Shown here one piece after another: positions 1 to 8,797 of a DNA stretch of 64,000 nt (position 1 is its first letter; the number at the start of each line of letters is the position of its first letter). A program made the translations under genes and the position numbers. Under the pieces are notes generated by a model that saw only the letters and a program-made list of their open reading frames with translations, made no database searches and was not told the DNA's origin. The stretch covers positions 806,001-870,000 of the forward strand of contig NZ_LGTQ01000005.1 in NCBI RefSeq assembly GCF_001306455.1, written 5' to 3'. Origin of the DNA: Jiulongibacter sediminis. Lineage in GTDB: Bacteria > Bacteroidota > Bacteroidia > Cytophagales > Spirosomataceae.

Positions 1-890
1 TTTTGCTGGTAATAAATCCATAAAGCAGTACCAATCATGAAAAACAAGAGAGAAACCGGGATATAGAGCAAAGCACCCATCCATACCGAGAGGCGGGCAC
101 CTTCATCCGTTTTGGCACCGATATATCGCTGAATATAACTTTGATCAGCACCGAAATTCTGAAGATTAATGAAAAAGCCATAGAGCAAAATCAACCAAAA
201 AGAGCTGTCTGAAAAGCTGAATTGGAACTGTCCCAAACTCATTTTTCCCGAATCCAGACCCATTGACAGAAAACCTGAGAAGCCATCTTCAATTTGCGAA
301 AGCAACAGCACAAAACACAAAAGAGCTCCCGAAATAAGAATAAAACCCTGAATGGCATCAGTGTACACCACAGCCTTGATTCCTCCAATTGAAGCATAAA
401 CCATAACCATAAGACCGGTTATCACAATTATTGCCGAAACAGACCAGCCTGTTAACGAGTGAACTGGGAGTGATAATAAATACAGGATTGCTCCCATTCT
501 TGCCAGCTGAGTTAATAAATAGCAGAAAGCAGCATAAGTTCGAGCCCACCGGCCAAAACGTTCTTCAAGAAAAGTGTATGCTGACTCCCGGTTAATCTTT
601 CGGTAAAAAGGCACAAAAAAGCGAACAGCAATGACTGCCGCAAGCGGAATACTCAGACTAAAAACAAAACTGCTCCAATCGCCGGCAAAAGCATTTCCAG
701 GTAAGGCCAGGAAGCTTATACTACTGACATAAGTGGCAAAAACAGACATACCCAAAGCCCAGGCCGGAAACTGCCCATCTCCCCGGGTAAAGCTTCCTGC
801 TGTTTTATTTTTACTATAAAAACTATAGCCAAAGGCCAAAACGGCCAGGAGATAAATTAGAATTACAGCGAAATCAAGTTGATCAGCCAT
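1..890 (-). CDS. Sodium:solute symporter (SSS family), C-terminal part beyond the window
   Basis: Reverse-strand reading from the ATG at 890 gives about 296 residues that run off the window edge without a stop. The protein is very hydrophobic, with a series of membrane helices, and carries SSS-family sequence near the N-terminus (MSVFATYVSSISFLALPG) and a cytoplasmic RKINRESAYTFLEERFG loop. These carriers bring sugars, sialic acid or other organic solutes across the inner membrane with sodium. The start codon shares one base with the stop of the aldolase gene upstream (TAATG), so the two are probably translationally coupled. With a sialidase-like protein and an N-acetylneuraminate-lyase-type aldolase in the same operon, sialic acid or a related 2-keto sugar acid is the likeliest substrate, but this is inferred from context only. 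Confidence 0.88.
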   Translation of the reverse strand, partial: MADQLDFAVILIYLLAVLAFGYSFYSKNKTAGSFTRGDGQFPAWALGMSVFATYVSSISFLALPGNAFAGDWSSFVFSLSIPLAAVIAVRFFVPFYRKINRESAYTFLEERFGRWARTYAAFCYLLTQLARMGAILYLLSLPVHSLTGWSVSAIIVITGLMVMVYASIGGIKAVVYTDAIQGFILISGALLCFVLLLSQIEDGFSGFLSMGLDSGKMSLGQFQFSFSDSSFWLILLYGFFINLQNFGADQSYIQRYIGAKTDEGARLSVWMGALLYIPVSLLFFMIGTALWIYYQQ

Positions 891-1771
891 TAGAAATTTT
901 TAAGAATTTGAGCGATTTGTTCCAATTGCTCCTCAGAATAAGCCTTTAATGGATTTGACAAGTGGTTTTGACAAAGCCCTTTTATCGCCATAGCAGCTTT
1001 GAGACCTTTCAAATAAGCGTTTTCATCATTAGTAAAAGCATAAACCTGATCTGAGAATTTAAGTATCTTTTGCTGAACAGTATCCACTTTTACCTTATCG
1101 CCGGCCTGATGAGCATGATAAAGCTCAATATACCATTCCGGGAAGATATTTGAACCTCCATTAACACCGCCGTTTGCTCCATTTTTAAGTGCTTCACGTA
1201 AGATCTCCTCAGGTCCCATAAATATCTCAAAATCGTTACCTGTAAACTGCTCTGTTATATTCTGGAAATACTCAAGATCACCGGAACTGTCTTTAAGACC
1301 TACTATCCCCGGGTTTTCAGAAAGTCTTAAAACCGTTTCTTTTTCAATGCTGACTTTGGTCAAAGACGGAATATTATAGAGGTATAAGGGAAGCTTAATT
1401 TCAGAGACCAACCAGGTATAATAGTCAAAAACCTCCTCCTGATTCATTTTCAAATAATAAGGCGGAGTAGCTACCACGAAATCTGCTCCCTGCGTCTTTG
1501 CAACTTTTCCCTGTTCTACAGAATCCAGCGGAATGGTAGAGCTAATTCCAGTCAAGACGGGTACTCTTCCTTTTACAATTTCAATCAAACTTTTCCCCAG
1601 GTTAACCTTGAAATCATAAGAAAGCGAAGAAAACTCTCCCGTTGTCCCCGAAACAAAAACTCCGGCAATACCGGCTGAAATCATTCGCTCAGTTATATTT
1701 CCTAAGGAGATTTGATCCAAAGAACCGTCCGCATTGAGTGGAGTAATTACAGGTGAAATTATGCCTCTCAT
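890..1771 (-). CDS. N-acetylneuraminate lyase / dihydrodipicolinate synthase family aldolase
   Basis: A 293-residue class I (Schiff-base) aldolase of the NAL/DHDPS family, the usual length. Visible motifs are GTTGE (about 42-46), YNIPS (132-136, containing the catalytic tyrosine) and GLKDSSG with the Schiff-base lysine at about 160. YNIP is more typical of sialic-acid and 2-keto-3-deoxy sugar-acid aldolases than of biosynthetic DapA. It would cleave a 2-keto sugar acid to pyruvate plus an aldehyde sugar in the cytoplasm. It lies between an exported sialidase-like protein (ATGA overlap at its start) and an SSS symporter (one-base overlap at its end), which indicates catabolism. NanE and NanK partners are not visible in the window. 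Substrate (sialic acid or another keto acid) is unresolved. Confidence 0.85.
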   Translation of the reverse strand: MRGIISPVITPLNADGSLDQISLGNITERMISAGIAGVFVSGTTGEFSSLSYDFKVNLGKSLIEIVKGRVPVLTGISSTIPLDSVEQGKVAKTQGADFVVATPPYYLKMNQEEVFDYYTWLVSEIKLPLYLYNIPSLTKVSIEKETVLRLSENPGIVGLKDSSGDLEYFQNITEQFTGNDFEIFMGPEEILREALKNGANGGVNGGSNIFPEWYIELYHAHQAGDKVKVDTVQQKILKFSDQVYAFTNDENAYLKGLKAAMAIKGLCQNHLSNPLKAYSEEQLEQIAQILKNF

Positions 1772-2817
1772 AAGTTCTCAGGAGTTAAAACCACGTATCT
1801 CACTTTTGACCGTTTGTATGTATAAGTAATATGAATTTTCCCGTCAGAAGACTGGATCACAGCCGGATAAGAGTACTCTCCAGGCTCAGTTTCAAGGTCT
1901 AAGACCTTTTCCCAGTTTTCGCCATCTTTTGAAATGGCCACTGACAAAGGTGTTCGCGGCCCACCCCATTTGCCCTCATAACGTTCAGTGGGGTTATAAA
2001 CCAATAATTGCCGACCATCTGAAAGACTAACTGCATCCGTTCCTGAATTGGGATTTGGAATATTGGTAATTTCAATTTCTGACCAGCTATTTCCCTGATC
2101 ATTTGACCAGAAACTCATCAATCGGTTTTCTTTACTTCGGCCAAGCATTTGTAGTCGCCCGTCCGGATAAGTCAGAATACTCGGTTGAATGGCATTCGTC
2201 TTTACTCCGTCATTCAATGGCTTCGAAATTGTCCATGTTTTACCAAGATCACTCGTTTCTTCAATGAAAACCTGCCAATGATCAACTTCATCAACTTCAA
2301 ATTCCTTACTACTCGGACACAAAAGGCGACCGTCTGAAGTAAGAATAGGTTTATTTTTCACTGGCCCTAATATGTCTTCAGGCAAACGTCTTGCTTCAGA
2401 CCAGGTTAGTCCGCCATCTGTACTCTCTTTCATTTCTCCCCACCAGTTTCTTGGATCAGGACCTACCTTATAAAAGAGCAAAAGAGGTCCTTCAGGCATT
2501 TGGAATAAAACCGGGTTCCAGGTAGGGTACCGTTTTGAAGCATGTTGAATTCCATTGGCAACAGAAGCAGGGGATGTCCATCCACTTTCAAGTTTACGAC
2601 TAAAGTAGATTTCTACATCCTTGTGTTTCTCATGTGTGCCACCGAACCAAGCCGCTGCTATTCCATAAGGCGTTTCAACGACTGTAGAAGCATGACAGCT
2701 TTTGAAAGGGGCCTCATCATAAATAAAACCTTTTGAGACCAGTGGAGATTGACCATAAGAGCTAAGGCAAATCAGCAATAAAAAGACTGGAATAAACTTT
2801 ACGGCTTTAGTTATCAT
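1768..2817 (-). CDS. Exported BNR/Asp-box sialidase-like protein
   Basis: A 349-residue protein with a Sec signal peptide (hydrophobic stretch about 5-20 ending SSYGQ). It carries four Asp-box type turns (STDGGLTW at 132-139, SDLGKTW at 189-195, SNDQGNSW at 238-245, SKDGENW at 296-302), the hallmark of six-bladed sialidase-like propellers. The N-terminal CHASTVVETPYG and AAWFGGTHE segments are typical of the large BNR_2 group, many of whose members are called exo-alpha-sialidases without proof. Expected role: release of a terminal acidic sugar outside the inner membrane. Its stop overlaps the aldolase start by four bases (ATGA), so it heads a three-gene uptake and cleavage operon. The arginine triad of true sialidases was not verified, so another glycoside specificity is possible. 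Confidence 0.8.
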   Translation of the reverse strand: MITKAVKFIPVFLLLICLSSYGQSPLVSKGFIYDEAPFKSCHASTVVETPYGIAAAWFGGTHEKHKDVEIYFSRKLESGWTSPASVANGIQHASKRYPTWNPVLFQMPEGPLLLFYKVGPDPRNWWGEMKESTDGGLTWSEARRLPEDILGPVKNKPILTSDGRLLCPSSKEFEVDEVDHWQVFIEETSDLGKTWTISKPLNDGVKTNAIQPSILTYPDGRLQMLGRSKENRLMSFWSNDQGNSWSEIEITNIPNPNSGTDAVSLSDGRQLLVYNPTERYEGKWGGPRTPLSVAISKDGENWEKVLDLETEPGEYSYPAVIQSSDGKIHITYTYKRSKVRYVVLTPENL

Positions 2818-2924
2818 TGAATTTTAGAGTTAGGGTAATCTAAGCTACTGAATTTTCGACATCAACAAAAAAACTAAACATACATTGAACCGGTAGAATA
2901 TCAGTATCGAACAAGATAGAATCA

Positions 2925-2952
2925 AAACAGCCGACCAATTGGCCGGCTGTTT
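2925..2952 (-). terminator. Hairpin terminator after the PAP2-type gene
   Basis: An inverted repeat with arms AAACAGCCG and CGGCTGTTT, extended by one mismatch and an AATT loop. On the minus strand it is followed by TTTTGATTC. It lies 22 bases past the stop of the gene ending at 2975 and upstream of the sialidase-like gene, so it probably separates the two transcription units. Confidence 0.65.
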
Positions 2953-2974
2953 CCACTTTAAAAGGATAAATAAC

Positions 2975-4510
2975 TTATTCTGCCGCATCCAATCTGGCTT
3001 TATCTATACTGAAGGTAGCCACTTTCCGGCCCTGATCAGTACCGACGGTCGCATCAAAACTCCAGTGAATACCTCCGTATACTCGGGAAATAGCCGCTTC
3101 TTCAGCCCACCCACGCAAAACGGCAGCTCTGTCGGGGAAAAAGTAGGCTAAAACCTCAGAACCCGCCGCCGAGAAAACGCTATGACCCGAGGTATAACTT
3201 GGGAAATTCGGTGTCCCCGCTATTGTCTCAAAGCCCTCAATCATCTGAATAGGTCTGGGGTAATGATAGTAGTATTTGGCATCCCAGCAGCTGATACCAC
3301 CATCCATGATGGCCATATTCATATAAGCATATACCCTGGCTGTTCTAATGGGGTTCAGCTTCTCTTCTACGATTATTTCCTTGGCTATTCTGTTCCAGTG
3401 GCCTGGTGGCGTGTAGGTACCGAGGCCATCCTGCCAGAAATTGGCAATGCGACGGTAATTTTCGTTCATATTTTTTGCGTAGTTTTTGAGCAGGACCACG
3501 TCATCTTCATACGCTTTTGACCCAATAGCAGGCGGTGGAATAGGCCTAACACTCTCTACATTATCAATGCTCCACATTTTTACTTTGCCAAAAAGAGGGG
3601 TTAATCCGACTGGTCTCACCGGAATCTCCAGATTATCCCAGGCCCAGCCAAATCGCTCCAGTGCCGCATTTTTGATGGAATCTGAAACGGCTTTGGGTGC
3701 CTGGGCATTTTTCATGCCATCTCCTGAAGCTCTGGTCAGGGCAATGGCTGCCACTTCTTTTCCTATTTTAACCCCGGCATCAATATCACTTTGAACTGCT
3801 GAACCCGCCATGTAAATTGAATTCAGGTGTTCTGCCGCTTTTTGCTCTAAATATTCTTTTTCTAGAGGAAACATTGCTGTTAAAATAGCTTTTGAGGCTT
3901 CTGCCACCACAGCACCTTCTGATGGGTAAGATGGAAGCGTACTTTTGACATAGGCTGAGGCGATATCTTCATCCACAGAATATGGAGCCGGGCGGTTATA
4001 TCTGTATTTATATTTCCAAGCCAATACCTGACCATCATATTGTGCTACAGATAAATAAGCCAGTGCTCTACAGGCGTATGGCGGATGTGCAAAAGGAAAG
4101 GCCGGGGGCCCTTCAGGACTTGCAGGGTTCGGCAGTGTGTACGTTCCGTCATCATTCGGGCCTGGTATGATATTGTACTTAGCTATCAACTCCAAAGCAA
4201 TCTCGTTCCATCGGTTCGTAGGATTGCTTGTCCAGTACGTTACACTTTTACGTTCCTCGCCACTTGTACTTTTCTGTCGGTCTTTCAATTGCTGCAATTC
4301 TTGCAAATAGGAAGAAGAACCAACTCCAGCGGGTACTTCTATCTGAATTTGAGAATCCGTAATGCCAAGAACAGTGTTCCATTCTCCGGCATTTTCATCC
4401 AGATCATTGAATTCATAACTTCTATAGTTCAGTAATTCAGGCAGTTCCTTTTCGCAGGAATTCAAGGCTAAAAAGCCTAGTAATAATAAGATTGAATATA
4501 ATCGTTTCAT
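2975..4510 (-). CDS. Vanadium-haloperoxidase-type PAP2 phosphatase lipoprotein
   Basis: About 511 residues starting at MKRLYSILLLLGF, which gives a clean lipoprotein signal with lipobox cysteine (LNSC); an in-frame ATG 21 bases upstream at 4531 would only add a polar tail. The C-terminal 100 residues hold the full acid-phosphatase/vanadium-haloperoxidase signature: K-x6-RP (KYYYHYPRP, K near 412), PSYTSGH (near 437-443) and SRVYGGIH (near 475-482), which bind phosphate or vanadate. Long lipoproteins of this type are common in marine Bacteroidota. Phosphatase versus halide oxidation cannot be decided from the motifs. An outer-membrane barrel gene lies 85 bases upstream on the same strand, suggesting a joint envelope role. 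Confidence 0.85.
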   Translation of the reverse strand: MKRLYSILLLLGFLALNSCEKELPELLNYRSYEFNDLDENAGEWNTVLGITDSQIQIEVPAGVGSSSYLQELQQLKDRQKSTSGEERKSVTYWTSNPTNRWNEIALELIAKYNIIPGPNDDGTYTLPNPASPEGPPAFPFAHPPYACRALAYLSVAQYDGQVLAWKYKYRYNRPAPYSVDEDIASAYVKSTLPSYPSEGAVVAEASKAILTAMFPLEKEYLEQKAAEHLNSIYMAGSAVQSDIDAGVKIGKEVAAIALTRASGDGMKNAQAPKAVSDSIKNAALERFGWAWDNLEIPVRPVGLTPLFGKVKMWSIDNVESVRPIPPPAIGSKAYEDDVVLLKNYAKNMNENYRRIANFWQDGLGTYTPPGHWNRIAKEIIVEEKLNPIRTARVYAYMNMAIMDGGISCWDAKYYYHYPRPIQMIEGFETIAGTPNFPSYTSGHSVFSAAGSEVLAYFFPDRAAVLRGWAEEAAISRVYGGIHWSFDATVGTDQGRKVATFSIDKARLDAAE

Positions 4511-4595
4511 TATGATGTTTTTAACCCCCAATAAATCATTAATAGCTTCAGACTTTCAGCTAAAAAATTTTAGGGAAGATTCTTTTAAATTAATT

Positions 4596-5594
4596 TCACT
4601 TTTCTTTTTTCAGAAAACCGAATTGGTAAGTAAGACCAATACTCGTACTGTTTAGCTTCCCGCTATTTCTACCTGATAGAGTTCTAATATGATTTACCAC
4701 GAAACCCAGTCCTTTCAGGTTCTTTGGATAGTATTGACCTAAGATTCCTGCAGAGGTTGTCTCTACTTTATTGGTTGGCTGAGCAGCATTATAAGCCCTG
4801 ATATCATCCCCTGAGAGACTTTGAAATCTGTTAAGGTTAGCTTCAAGTTTTATCCTGTTTCCAAATAGCCAGGAGCCCAGAACTCCATTGACAGCAAATG
4901 CATTCGGAACATCCATCCATGGAGTATAAAAACTGCCTCCGTTATAATAATAATCACGTTCGGCCTCGGTATAACCTCTCCATAAATAAGCACCGGATAT
5001 TCTCAGATATGGTCCTTTTTTGAATCCATATTGGGCGATAGCGGAATAATTAAATTGGGGAGTTCCCAGCCCAAGGCTGTAGGGCATGTAATCAGAGAGA
5101 TAGTTGCTCATAGGAGTTGAAAAGCCGATTGACGCCAGGGCTGAAAAGTTTCCTACCTTACTCTCTTTCTGAATGAGCTCATATTTTGCAGCCAGGCTTA
5201 GATCCTGTAAACCCGATGCTCCGGCAAAACGCCCCCCGTTCGGATTTGATGAAGAAGTCTGCACATAGGGAGTCGCTATATAAAAATTTAACCGCGGTAT
5301 TACTCCAACGGCTATCATTGGCATCACTGTATTTCTGCTTACCGTGGCGATTGTCTCATTTACTCGGAGTCCTGAGCCCTCCCAGTAATGGTCAAATTGA
5401 GCATCAGAATAATTGAGCAAAACGCAAGCCTCGCCAGAGTTCATTAAAATAGCGTCATCCGGGGTTTGGGCTTTTGCCAGTTTAAAGCTCAGTAATGTTA
5501 TCGTCAGAAGTAATATGAGACGATATAATTGATTTTTATAGAACACCTCATGGCCATATACGTACGCCTGAGGGCTCAACGAAATAATGTTCAT
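4596..5594 (-). CDS. Putative outer-membrane beta-barrel protein
   Basis: A 332-residue protein with a long N-terminal region containing a hydrophobic export segment (LILLLTITLLSFKLAKAQ, about 26-43). The rest is made of alternating amphipathic strands rich in aromatic residues and ends in a strand-like segment (TSIGLTYQFGFLKKEK), as in outer-membrane barrels. It somewhat resembles the MetA-pathway/transporter-like barrel families that Bacteroidota carry, but I do not recognise a specific function. The export segment begins unusually late (about residue 26), so a shorter start is possible. It precedes the PAP2-type lipoprotein by 85 bases and may be cotranscribed with it. A 7-bp inverted repeat lies in its 5' leader (5628-5650). 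Confidence 0.6.
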   Translation of the reverse strand: MNIISLSPQAYVYGHEVFYKNQLYRLILLLTITLLSFKLAKAQTPDDAILMNSGEACVLLNYSDAQFDHYWEGSGLRVNETIATVSRNTVMPMIAVGVIPRLNFYIATPYVQTSSSNPNGGRFAGASGLQDLSLAAKYELIQKESKVGNFSALASIGFSTPMSNYLSDYMPYSLGLGTPQFNYSAIAQYGFKKGPYLRISGAYLWRGYTEAERDYYYNGGSFYTPWMDVPNAFAVNGVLGSWLFGNRIKLEANLNRFQSLSGDDIRAYNAAQPTNKVETTSAGILGQYYPKNLKGLGFVVNHIRTLSGRNSGKLNSTSIGLTYQFGFLKKEK

Positions 5595-5627
5595 TGTCCT
5601 GTTTTTTGTATGATTATGAAATAAGAG

Positions 5628-5650
5628 AATGATCCTGGTTTAAGATCATT
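5628..5650. repeat. Inverted repeat in the leader of the barrel gene
   Basis: AATGATC and GATCATT arms (7 bp, perfect) around a 9-base loop, 34 bases upstream of the barrel gene's ATG. No T tract follows. It could be an operator or a leader hairpin; function is not shown. Confidence 0.4.
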
Positions 5651-5740
5651 ATAAAATTCAGACAGTCATTATGCATACTCAGCCATAAAGCAAGCTTTTG
5701 AGCAACTAAAGCTGATTTCATACATTACTTAAACTGTCTA

Positions 5741-6295
5741 TCACACAAAATCTGGTGGTGGAGTGAGAACTCCTAAGAAGTGGGAAGTATAAATACTATT
5801 TTCAGGCCTATACTTCACCAACTCTGCTTTTAAAGCATAAGAATCTGAAAACAAAACCTGATGATAATCTTGCGAAAAATAAGTATTCTGAAGCAGTTTG
5901 GCTAACCATTGACCTTGATCTTGAGGAGCCTCCGAGGGTTCTGGCGACTGCTCAAAATGATCAGAAAGCATGGTAAAAATATCCCTTGCATTACTGTTTT
6001 CAATGGCCGTTACATAAAGCGTATCACTTTGATATGTTTTACTTACAAGAGTATAAAATTTATCCCCGTGCTGGAAAAGTCCTTCTGACTCTCGAGGCTG
6101 CTCCCAATCTGTAGCATATGGGAGAGCAATAGGTATTTTTAATGTAATTTCTGAGCTTTCGGACAGAGGGCCCGGTGATATGGTTGAAGTATCCAACCGA
6201 CTCTCTAAGTGAAGCTGAAAAACCAAATACAGCGGTAGCAATGTACTGATGCACATTGTCAAAAGTCCCAACAAGCCTGCAGTTAGTTTTTTCAA
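5741..6295 (-). CDS. Single-pass membrane or exported protein of unknown function
   Basis: A 184-residue protein with a hydrophobic N-terminus (LTAGLLGLLTMCISTLLPLY, about 4-23) that can serve as signal anchor, followed by a soluble region rich in serine, glutamate and proline. The only in-frame start is a TTG at 6295; an in-frame TAG lies 18 bases upstream, and AGGAAA directly precedes the TTG. A TATCTTTG box sits at 6324-6331. No family is recognised. Small proteins of this look occur beside transport and metal genes in Bacteroidota, but nothing here shows such a role. It has no close operon partner (gap of 146 bases downstream, 161 upstream). Confidence 0.6.
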   Translation of the reverse strand: MKKLTAGLLGLLTMCISTLLPLYLVFQLHLESRLDTSTISPGPLSESSEITLKIPIALPYATDWEQPRESEGLFQHGDKFYTLVSKTYQSDTLYVTAIENSNARDIFTMLSDHFEQSPEPSEAPQDQGQWLAKLLQNTYFSQDYHQVLFSDSYALKAELVKYRPENSIYTSHFLGVLTPPPDFV

Positions 6296-6323
6296 TTTCC
6301 TGAATTTCGCAAACTAAGAGGAT

Positions 6324-6331
6324 CAAAGATA
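6324..6331 (-). promoter_or_regulatory. Probable -7 box (TATCTTTG) of the TTG-started gene
   Basis: TATCTTTG on the minus strand matches the Bacteroidota TAnnTTTG element and lies 29 bases upstream of the TTG start at 6295. No good -33 TTG is seen at the expected distance. Confidence 0.4.
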
Positions 6332-6456
6332 GGGAACTGATTAATCAATTGTTACAGTTTTGATCAAAATGATTTTCGCAAGGCTAAAAAGACCCTCGGA
6401 CAAGTATATGTTCCAGTCAAAATCATAAATACTTCAAAATCAGAGACTTGGAGTAA

Positions 6457-7464
6457 TTATCGAGCGGACAGTAGCCTTTTTGGTGATTTTCCAGCTGTTT
6501 TAGGCAGTTTCTTTTTTATACCCAGTACATTCAGAAGTGCGGCAGCAATTTGATTCTGATAGATCGGCTTTTCATTTTCCATTTCTCCGGCTTTGATGAC
6601 CGCAGGTCCAATGCCAGCCAACCATATGTTCTTACTACCAGAAACCAGCAATCCATGTTCACTCCATTTTTTTGAATAGCCTCTCCCATGATCGGTGGTA
6701 ATCAAAAAGGTGGTTTTGTCTTTATAGTTCGAATCAGACTGGCAATATACCCACAGGCTCTCAATGTACGTATCTATTCTGTTGGCAGCTTCCAGGTAAT
6801 TTCCGTATTCGGCTCTGTGAGCTTTCTCATCCGTCGCATCAAAGGAAATGTAAACAACCTTACTTTCGTTTTTCTTCAACGATGCTAAAGCTGAAACATA
6901 GGTTAAACTATCATTGGTAAACAATCCTTTTCTTTCTTTTCTCTTATGTTCATCTTGCTGAGACGAATAGACCTTGATCTTAGAGCGTTTGGCGTTGATA
7001 ATATACGGCATGGCATCCCACGTACTGTGAACACTCACCTTACCCTTATACTGTTCCTCACTATTAATGACTTCTAAAACATTCCTGTTCGGGTTCCATT
7101 TTTTTCGGTTAGAGTGAATTCGAAGATCCCTTTTACCCGTCAAAAGTTCATTATAGCCAGGATAAGAAAATCCAAAGCGGTTTTGAACCCTGACTATGCT
7201 TCCACAATCCTGATTACCGGCAATAAAGCCTTCGCTCGCAATAACACCCCACATGAAAGGCATAAGCTTTTCACGATATCTGAATTTTTCTGAACTTGCC
7301 TTTTCATTCTCGGGCTCAGTAAGAATCAATTCTTCAGAAGCCCCTCTGAAGAGCTCCTGCCACCTGAATCCATCTAAAGTGATAAGCACGAGATTTTCAG
7401 AATTTTGTGCCTGAACACCCATTGAAAGAAAAAATAGAAAAATAAGAGATAGGAAAGCTTTCAC
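6457..7464 (-). CDS. Exported type I phosphodiesterase / alkaline phosphatase superfamily protein
   Basis: A 335-residue protein starting with GTG, with a Sec signal (FLSLIFLFFLSMGVQAQ). After the signal comes LVLITLDGFRWQELFRGA, whose Asp is the first metal ligand of the alkaline-phosphatase/phosphodiesterase fold; a late TTDHGRG supplies the conserved metal-binding Asp-His pair, and SEHG follows. The family hydrolyses phosphate mono- or diesters, or transfers them, in the periplasm. It is often annotated as phosphoglyceromutase-like or simply as alkaline phosphatase family. It lies in the same direction as the beta-helix gene, 81 bases downstream of it, so cotranscription is possible. Substrate unknown. 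Confidence 0.78.
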   Translation of the reverse strand: MKAFLSLIFLFFLSMGVQAQNSENLVLITLDGFRWQELFRGASEELILTEPENEKASSEKFRYREKLMPFMWGVIASEGFIAGNQDCGSIVRVQNRFGFSYPGYNELLTGKRDLRIHSNRKKWNPNRNVLEVINSEEQYKGKVSVHSTWDAMPYIINAKRSKIKVYSSQQDEHKRKERKGLFTNDSLTYVSALASLKKNESKVVYISFDATDEKAHRAEYGNYLEAANRIDTYIESLWVYCQSDSNYKDKTTFLITTDHGRGYSKKWSEHGLLVSGSKNIWLAGIGPAVIKAGEMENEKPIYQNQIAAALLNVLGIKKKLPKTAGKSPKRLLSAR

Positions 7465-7545
7465 TAAATTTATTGGATAAAATGCAATTTGCTTAAAAGT
7501 CGGTAATCAGGGAGTCAACGGAGATAAAAATATAAGCCGGAAATT

Positions 7546-8700
7546 CTAACGCTCACACTCTACCATCTCCCTGCTCACATTCTCAAAGTTATTTTCAGCG
7601 TCCAGATTAGCGAAAGTGGCATTTGTATTGTCTTCGACGCATAAAACCCAATCTTTATTGTCTTCGTCAGTTATTCCATCCCATTGAATAAAGGGAACAT
7701 CTTTTCCAAATCTCAGGACAAAGCGATACATTTTCCCGAACCTTCCCTGTGAAGTGGCTTTCTGAGACTTCCGCTCAAAAACATTTTCTCGAATAGAGAT
7801 ATTGGTAGGATACGGATAATACTCCTTATCATTAATTGGGTTCTCAGTCAAATAATAAGAGATAACCCCCACCCCCATCGACCGATTGTCTTTGATTACA
7901 TTTTTGTAAACTTCTACATCCGAGGTGGCCAGAATCAAAACGCCCGTTCCGGGTGGAACTTTGCCGACAATATTCCCTTTAGGAGCAAAGTTTTTGTAAT
8001 TATTGGCCTCAATCACATTCTCATAAACTTTAACATTACCTCCTTTTTTTTGAACCAAATCAGGTAAGTCAAATACCAGAATTCCGCCAGTATTTCCTGT
8101 GGCAATATTATCATAGACCTCGGCATTTTGAGAATTCTCAATCTCAATTCCAGCCACATTCTCTTTTGCAATGCTCTCTTTGACTACAATATTTTTAGAT
8201 TGTCCCACATAAATACCGGCATCTGAAGCCCCGCGGGCTATACAGCCCTGAATGAAAACATCTTTGCACATTACCGGGTAGAGTCCATAAGCTCCGTTTG
8301 AGGCCTTTGGTTTTCCCTCCCAGGCTGTTTCAACTCGGATGAATTTGACGCCTTTCACGTTCATAGCTTTAACCGCATCCCCGGCAGCATTTAATACGGA
8401 AAGATCCTGAAGTGTGACATCCTTTAGATTACTGAGGCGAATACCCTCCGCTCCATCGGTTTGGTTGGCAAAATCCAAAACTGTTTTACCTATTCCCTTT
8501 CCTTTAATAGTTATATTTTTTTTCCCCTCAAGAGACAACGTCGTATTGATTTCAAACCGACCTTCATCAAGCTCTATAGTGCTGCCGTCTTCGGCGAGGA
8601 TAAACTGTGTCTGAATAGCCTTCTGAATTTCTTTTTGAGCCTGAATAGCGAATGATATTAAGAAAAAACAAAGGCAAAAGGAAAGGTTTCTGAGTTTCAT
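7546..8700 (-). CDS. Secreted right-handed parallel beta-helix protein
   Basis: About 384 residues from the ATG at 8700, chosen because it directly begins a signal peptide (MKLRNLSFCLCFFLISF, then AIQAQ); an upstream ATG at 8742 would add 14 residues in front of it. The body is a run of short repeats of the form N-I-x-V-x-x-N (VTLQDLSV, VFIQGCIA, IVVKESIA, AEVYDNIA, VKVYENVI, VEVYKNVI), typical of pectate-lyase-like beta helices (PbH1). This architecture matches the parallel beta-helix family often found beside a diheme-cytochrome-like protein in marine bacteria; that partner is absent here. Catalysis is not evident; carbohydrate binding or cleavage is possible. Confidence 0.75.
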   Translation of the reverse strand: MKLRNLSFCLCFFLISFAIQAQKEIQKAIQTQFILAEDGSTIELDEGRFEINTTLSLEGKKNITIKGKGIGKTVLDFANQTDGAEGIRLSNLKDVTLQDLSVLNAAGDAVKAMNVKGVKFIRVETAWEGKPKASNGAYGLYPVMCKDVFIQGCIARGASDAGIYVGQSKNIVVKESIAKENVAGIEIENSQNAEVYDNIATGNTGGILVFDLPDLVQKKGGNVKVYENVIEANNYKNFAPKGNIVGKVPPGTGVLILATSDVEVYKNVIKDNRSMGVGVISYYLTENPINDKEYYPYPTNISIRENVFERKSQKATSQGRFGKMYRFVLRFGKDVPFIQWDGITDEDNKDWVLCVEDNTNATFANLDAENNFENVSREMVECER

Positions 8701-8797
8701 AAAAAGGGTCGTTTGAAAGCAATCTATCAATTTTCTGAACAAAAAAGTGCCCTGATTGCCTAAAAAATCTGAAATTGGGCAAATACCTTAACCTTTG

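Noticed and set aside
6060-6326. Overlapping ATG-started frame of 88 codons on the minus strand
   Set aside because: It overlaps the N-terminal part of the TTG-started gene, whose product has a coherent membrane segment, while the alternative reads as shadow sequence.
7546-8700. Beta-helix gene considered as an alginate or pectate lyase
   Set aside because: The repeat pattern is clear but no lyase catalytic motif is recognisable, so only the fold is called.
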